Both the position numbers and the translations under genes were made by a program. Shown in pieces: positions 6,049 through 6,198 of a DNA stretch of 6,198 nucleotides (position 1 is its first letter; each line of letters starts with the position of its first letter). Under the pieces are notes generated by a model. That model saw nothing but the letters and a program-made list of their open reading frames with translations, did not search any database and had not been told where the DNA came from. The stretch is from Bryobacterales bacterium (GTDB taxonomy: Bacteria; Acidobacteriota; Terriglobia; Bryobacterales; Bryobacteraceae): the NCBI GenBank assembly GCA_003164075.1, contig PLRZ01000063.1, forward strand, positions 1 to 6,198, read 5' to 3'.

Positions 6049-6101
6049 GGCCCGCCGCGACCGTTCCCTGCGAAGTTTCGATCTGCCGGCCGGGCCTTCA
6101 C
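6044..6101. repeat. 11-bp perfect inverted repeat upstream of the operon (GTGAAGGCCCG / CGGGCCTTCAC)
   Basis: GTGAAGGCCCG (6044-6054) is the exact reverse complement of 6091-6101, with 36 bases between. Allowing one gap, pairing extends to about 14 bases. The first arm overlaps the predicted -35 box. It could be a pair of protein-binding sites (recombinase arm sites or an operator) or a hairpin that limits transcription entering from outside the element. There is no T-run. Confidence 0.6.
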
Positions 6102-6176
6102 CCTCCGGTAAAGTCAGTTTCGAACGAAAACAAGAATACAGCTTTCTGTTGTGGGATGCCAGCCCGCACCCAGAAC

Positions 6177-6186
6177 ATTGGCCGGT
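6177..6186 (+). repeat. Right terminal inverted repeat candidate (ATTGGCCGGT)
   Basis: This is the exact reverse complement of 2359-2368. It stands about 190 bases upstream of the first gene of the operon and 12 bases before the end of the window, so the sequence beyond the putative element is almost invisible. No target-site duplication is evident in the few flanking bases. Confidence 0.5.
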
Positions 6187-6198
6187 ATAAAAGGACTT

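Larger units (their letters stand above)
2359..6186 (-). mobile_element. Putative tyrosine-recombinase transposon with primase-like gene, about 3.8 kb
   Basis: Four - strand genes fill this region almost completely: zinc-ribbon/HTH protein, CHC2/TOPRIM protein, tyrosine recombinase 1 and tyrosine recombinase 2. They are linked by 4-base overlaps and bounded by a perfect 10-bp inverted repeat. The last gene stops 6 bases inside the left repeat, and the only sizeable non-coding part is the roughly 190-base promoter end on the right. All catalytic motifs are intact and there is no passenger gene. No target duplication can be seen, which is normal for tyrosine recombinases; only 12 bases remain beyond the right repeat. 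The mobile nature rests on gene content and compactness. The exact ends are inferred, and a larger element extending past the window cannot be excluded. It resembles multi-recombinase systems such as Tn554 or recombinase-in-trio elements in principle, but the gene set differs. Confidence 0.65.

Noticed and set aside
5450..6190. Long + strand open frame opposite the zinc-ribbon and primase genes
   Set aside because: It lies antisense to two genes with recognisable motifs, has low-complexity Arg/Ala/Pro-rich composition and no family resemblance.
6186..6192. TATAAAA outside the right repeat as an outward promoter
   Set aside because: No acceptable -35 box lies at 16-18 bases upstream on the + strand, and the downstream sequence is outside the window.
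2351..6198. Shared GACTT on the left flank (2353-2357) and at the very end of the window (6194-6198) as a target duplication
   Set aside because: The copies stand at different distances from the inverted repeats (1 base against 7), are only 5 bases long, and tyrosine recombinases generally do not make such duplications.

Overview
The window holds two unrelated blocks. Positions 1-2118 (+ strand) carry the 3' part of an ECF-type sigma factor gene of the ECF42 kind, which has a C-terminal TPR-like extension, followed by two DGPF/YCII-family genes. Positions 2359-6186 hold a compact four-gene block, all on the - strand. In transcription order it encodes a small zinc-ribbon/helix-turn-helix protein, a short DnaG-like CHC2/TOPRIM protein and two different tyrosine recombinases. 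I read this block as a mobile element. No rRNA, tRNA, CRISPR array or replication origin is recognisable.

The DNA is GC-rich and clearly bacterial. Sigma factors of this family with DGPF partners are common in soil Acidobacteriota, Actinomycetota and Pseudomonadota. The combination with a tyrosine-recombinase/CHC2 cassette makes an acidobacterial (Solibacter/Bryobacter-like) host my best guess, but that is an inference of low confidence.

Left block: the sigma gene is cut by the window start. Its 129-base gap to the first DGPF gene contains TGTCGA-N16-CGAC, which matches the promoter consensus I recall for ECF42 sigma factors, so the sigma factor probably activates its DGPF neighbour. Just downstream of that promoter lies a leader segment (CTATAGG...ATGAGC plus a stem-loop). 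It recurs, 18 of 24 bases identical, ahead of the second DGPF gene, where the stem-loop is stronger but the promoter boxes are degenerate. Positions 2119-2358 show no convincing gene.

Right block: the four - strand genes are chained by three 4-base stop/start overlaps (GTGA, ATGA, ATGA), so they are probably translated as one unit. A good sigma-70-type promoter (TTCACA-N17-TATCAC) lies just upstream of the first gene, embedded in two inverted repeats. A perfect 10-bp inverted repeat (ACCGGCCAAT at 2359-2368, ATTGGCCGGT at 6177-6186) brackets the cassette and is the best candidate for its ends, giving about 3.8 kb. Both recombinases keep the full R-K-H-R-H-Y catalytic set, and the primase-like protein keeps its zinc ligands and TOPRIM acidic residues, so the element looks intact. 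A primase encoded with two tyrosine recombinases suggests mobility with a replication or single-strand step. That is the most unusual feature of the window.
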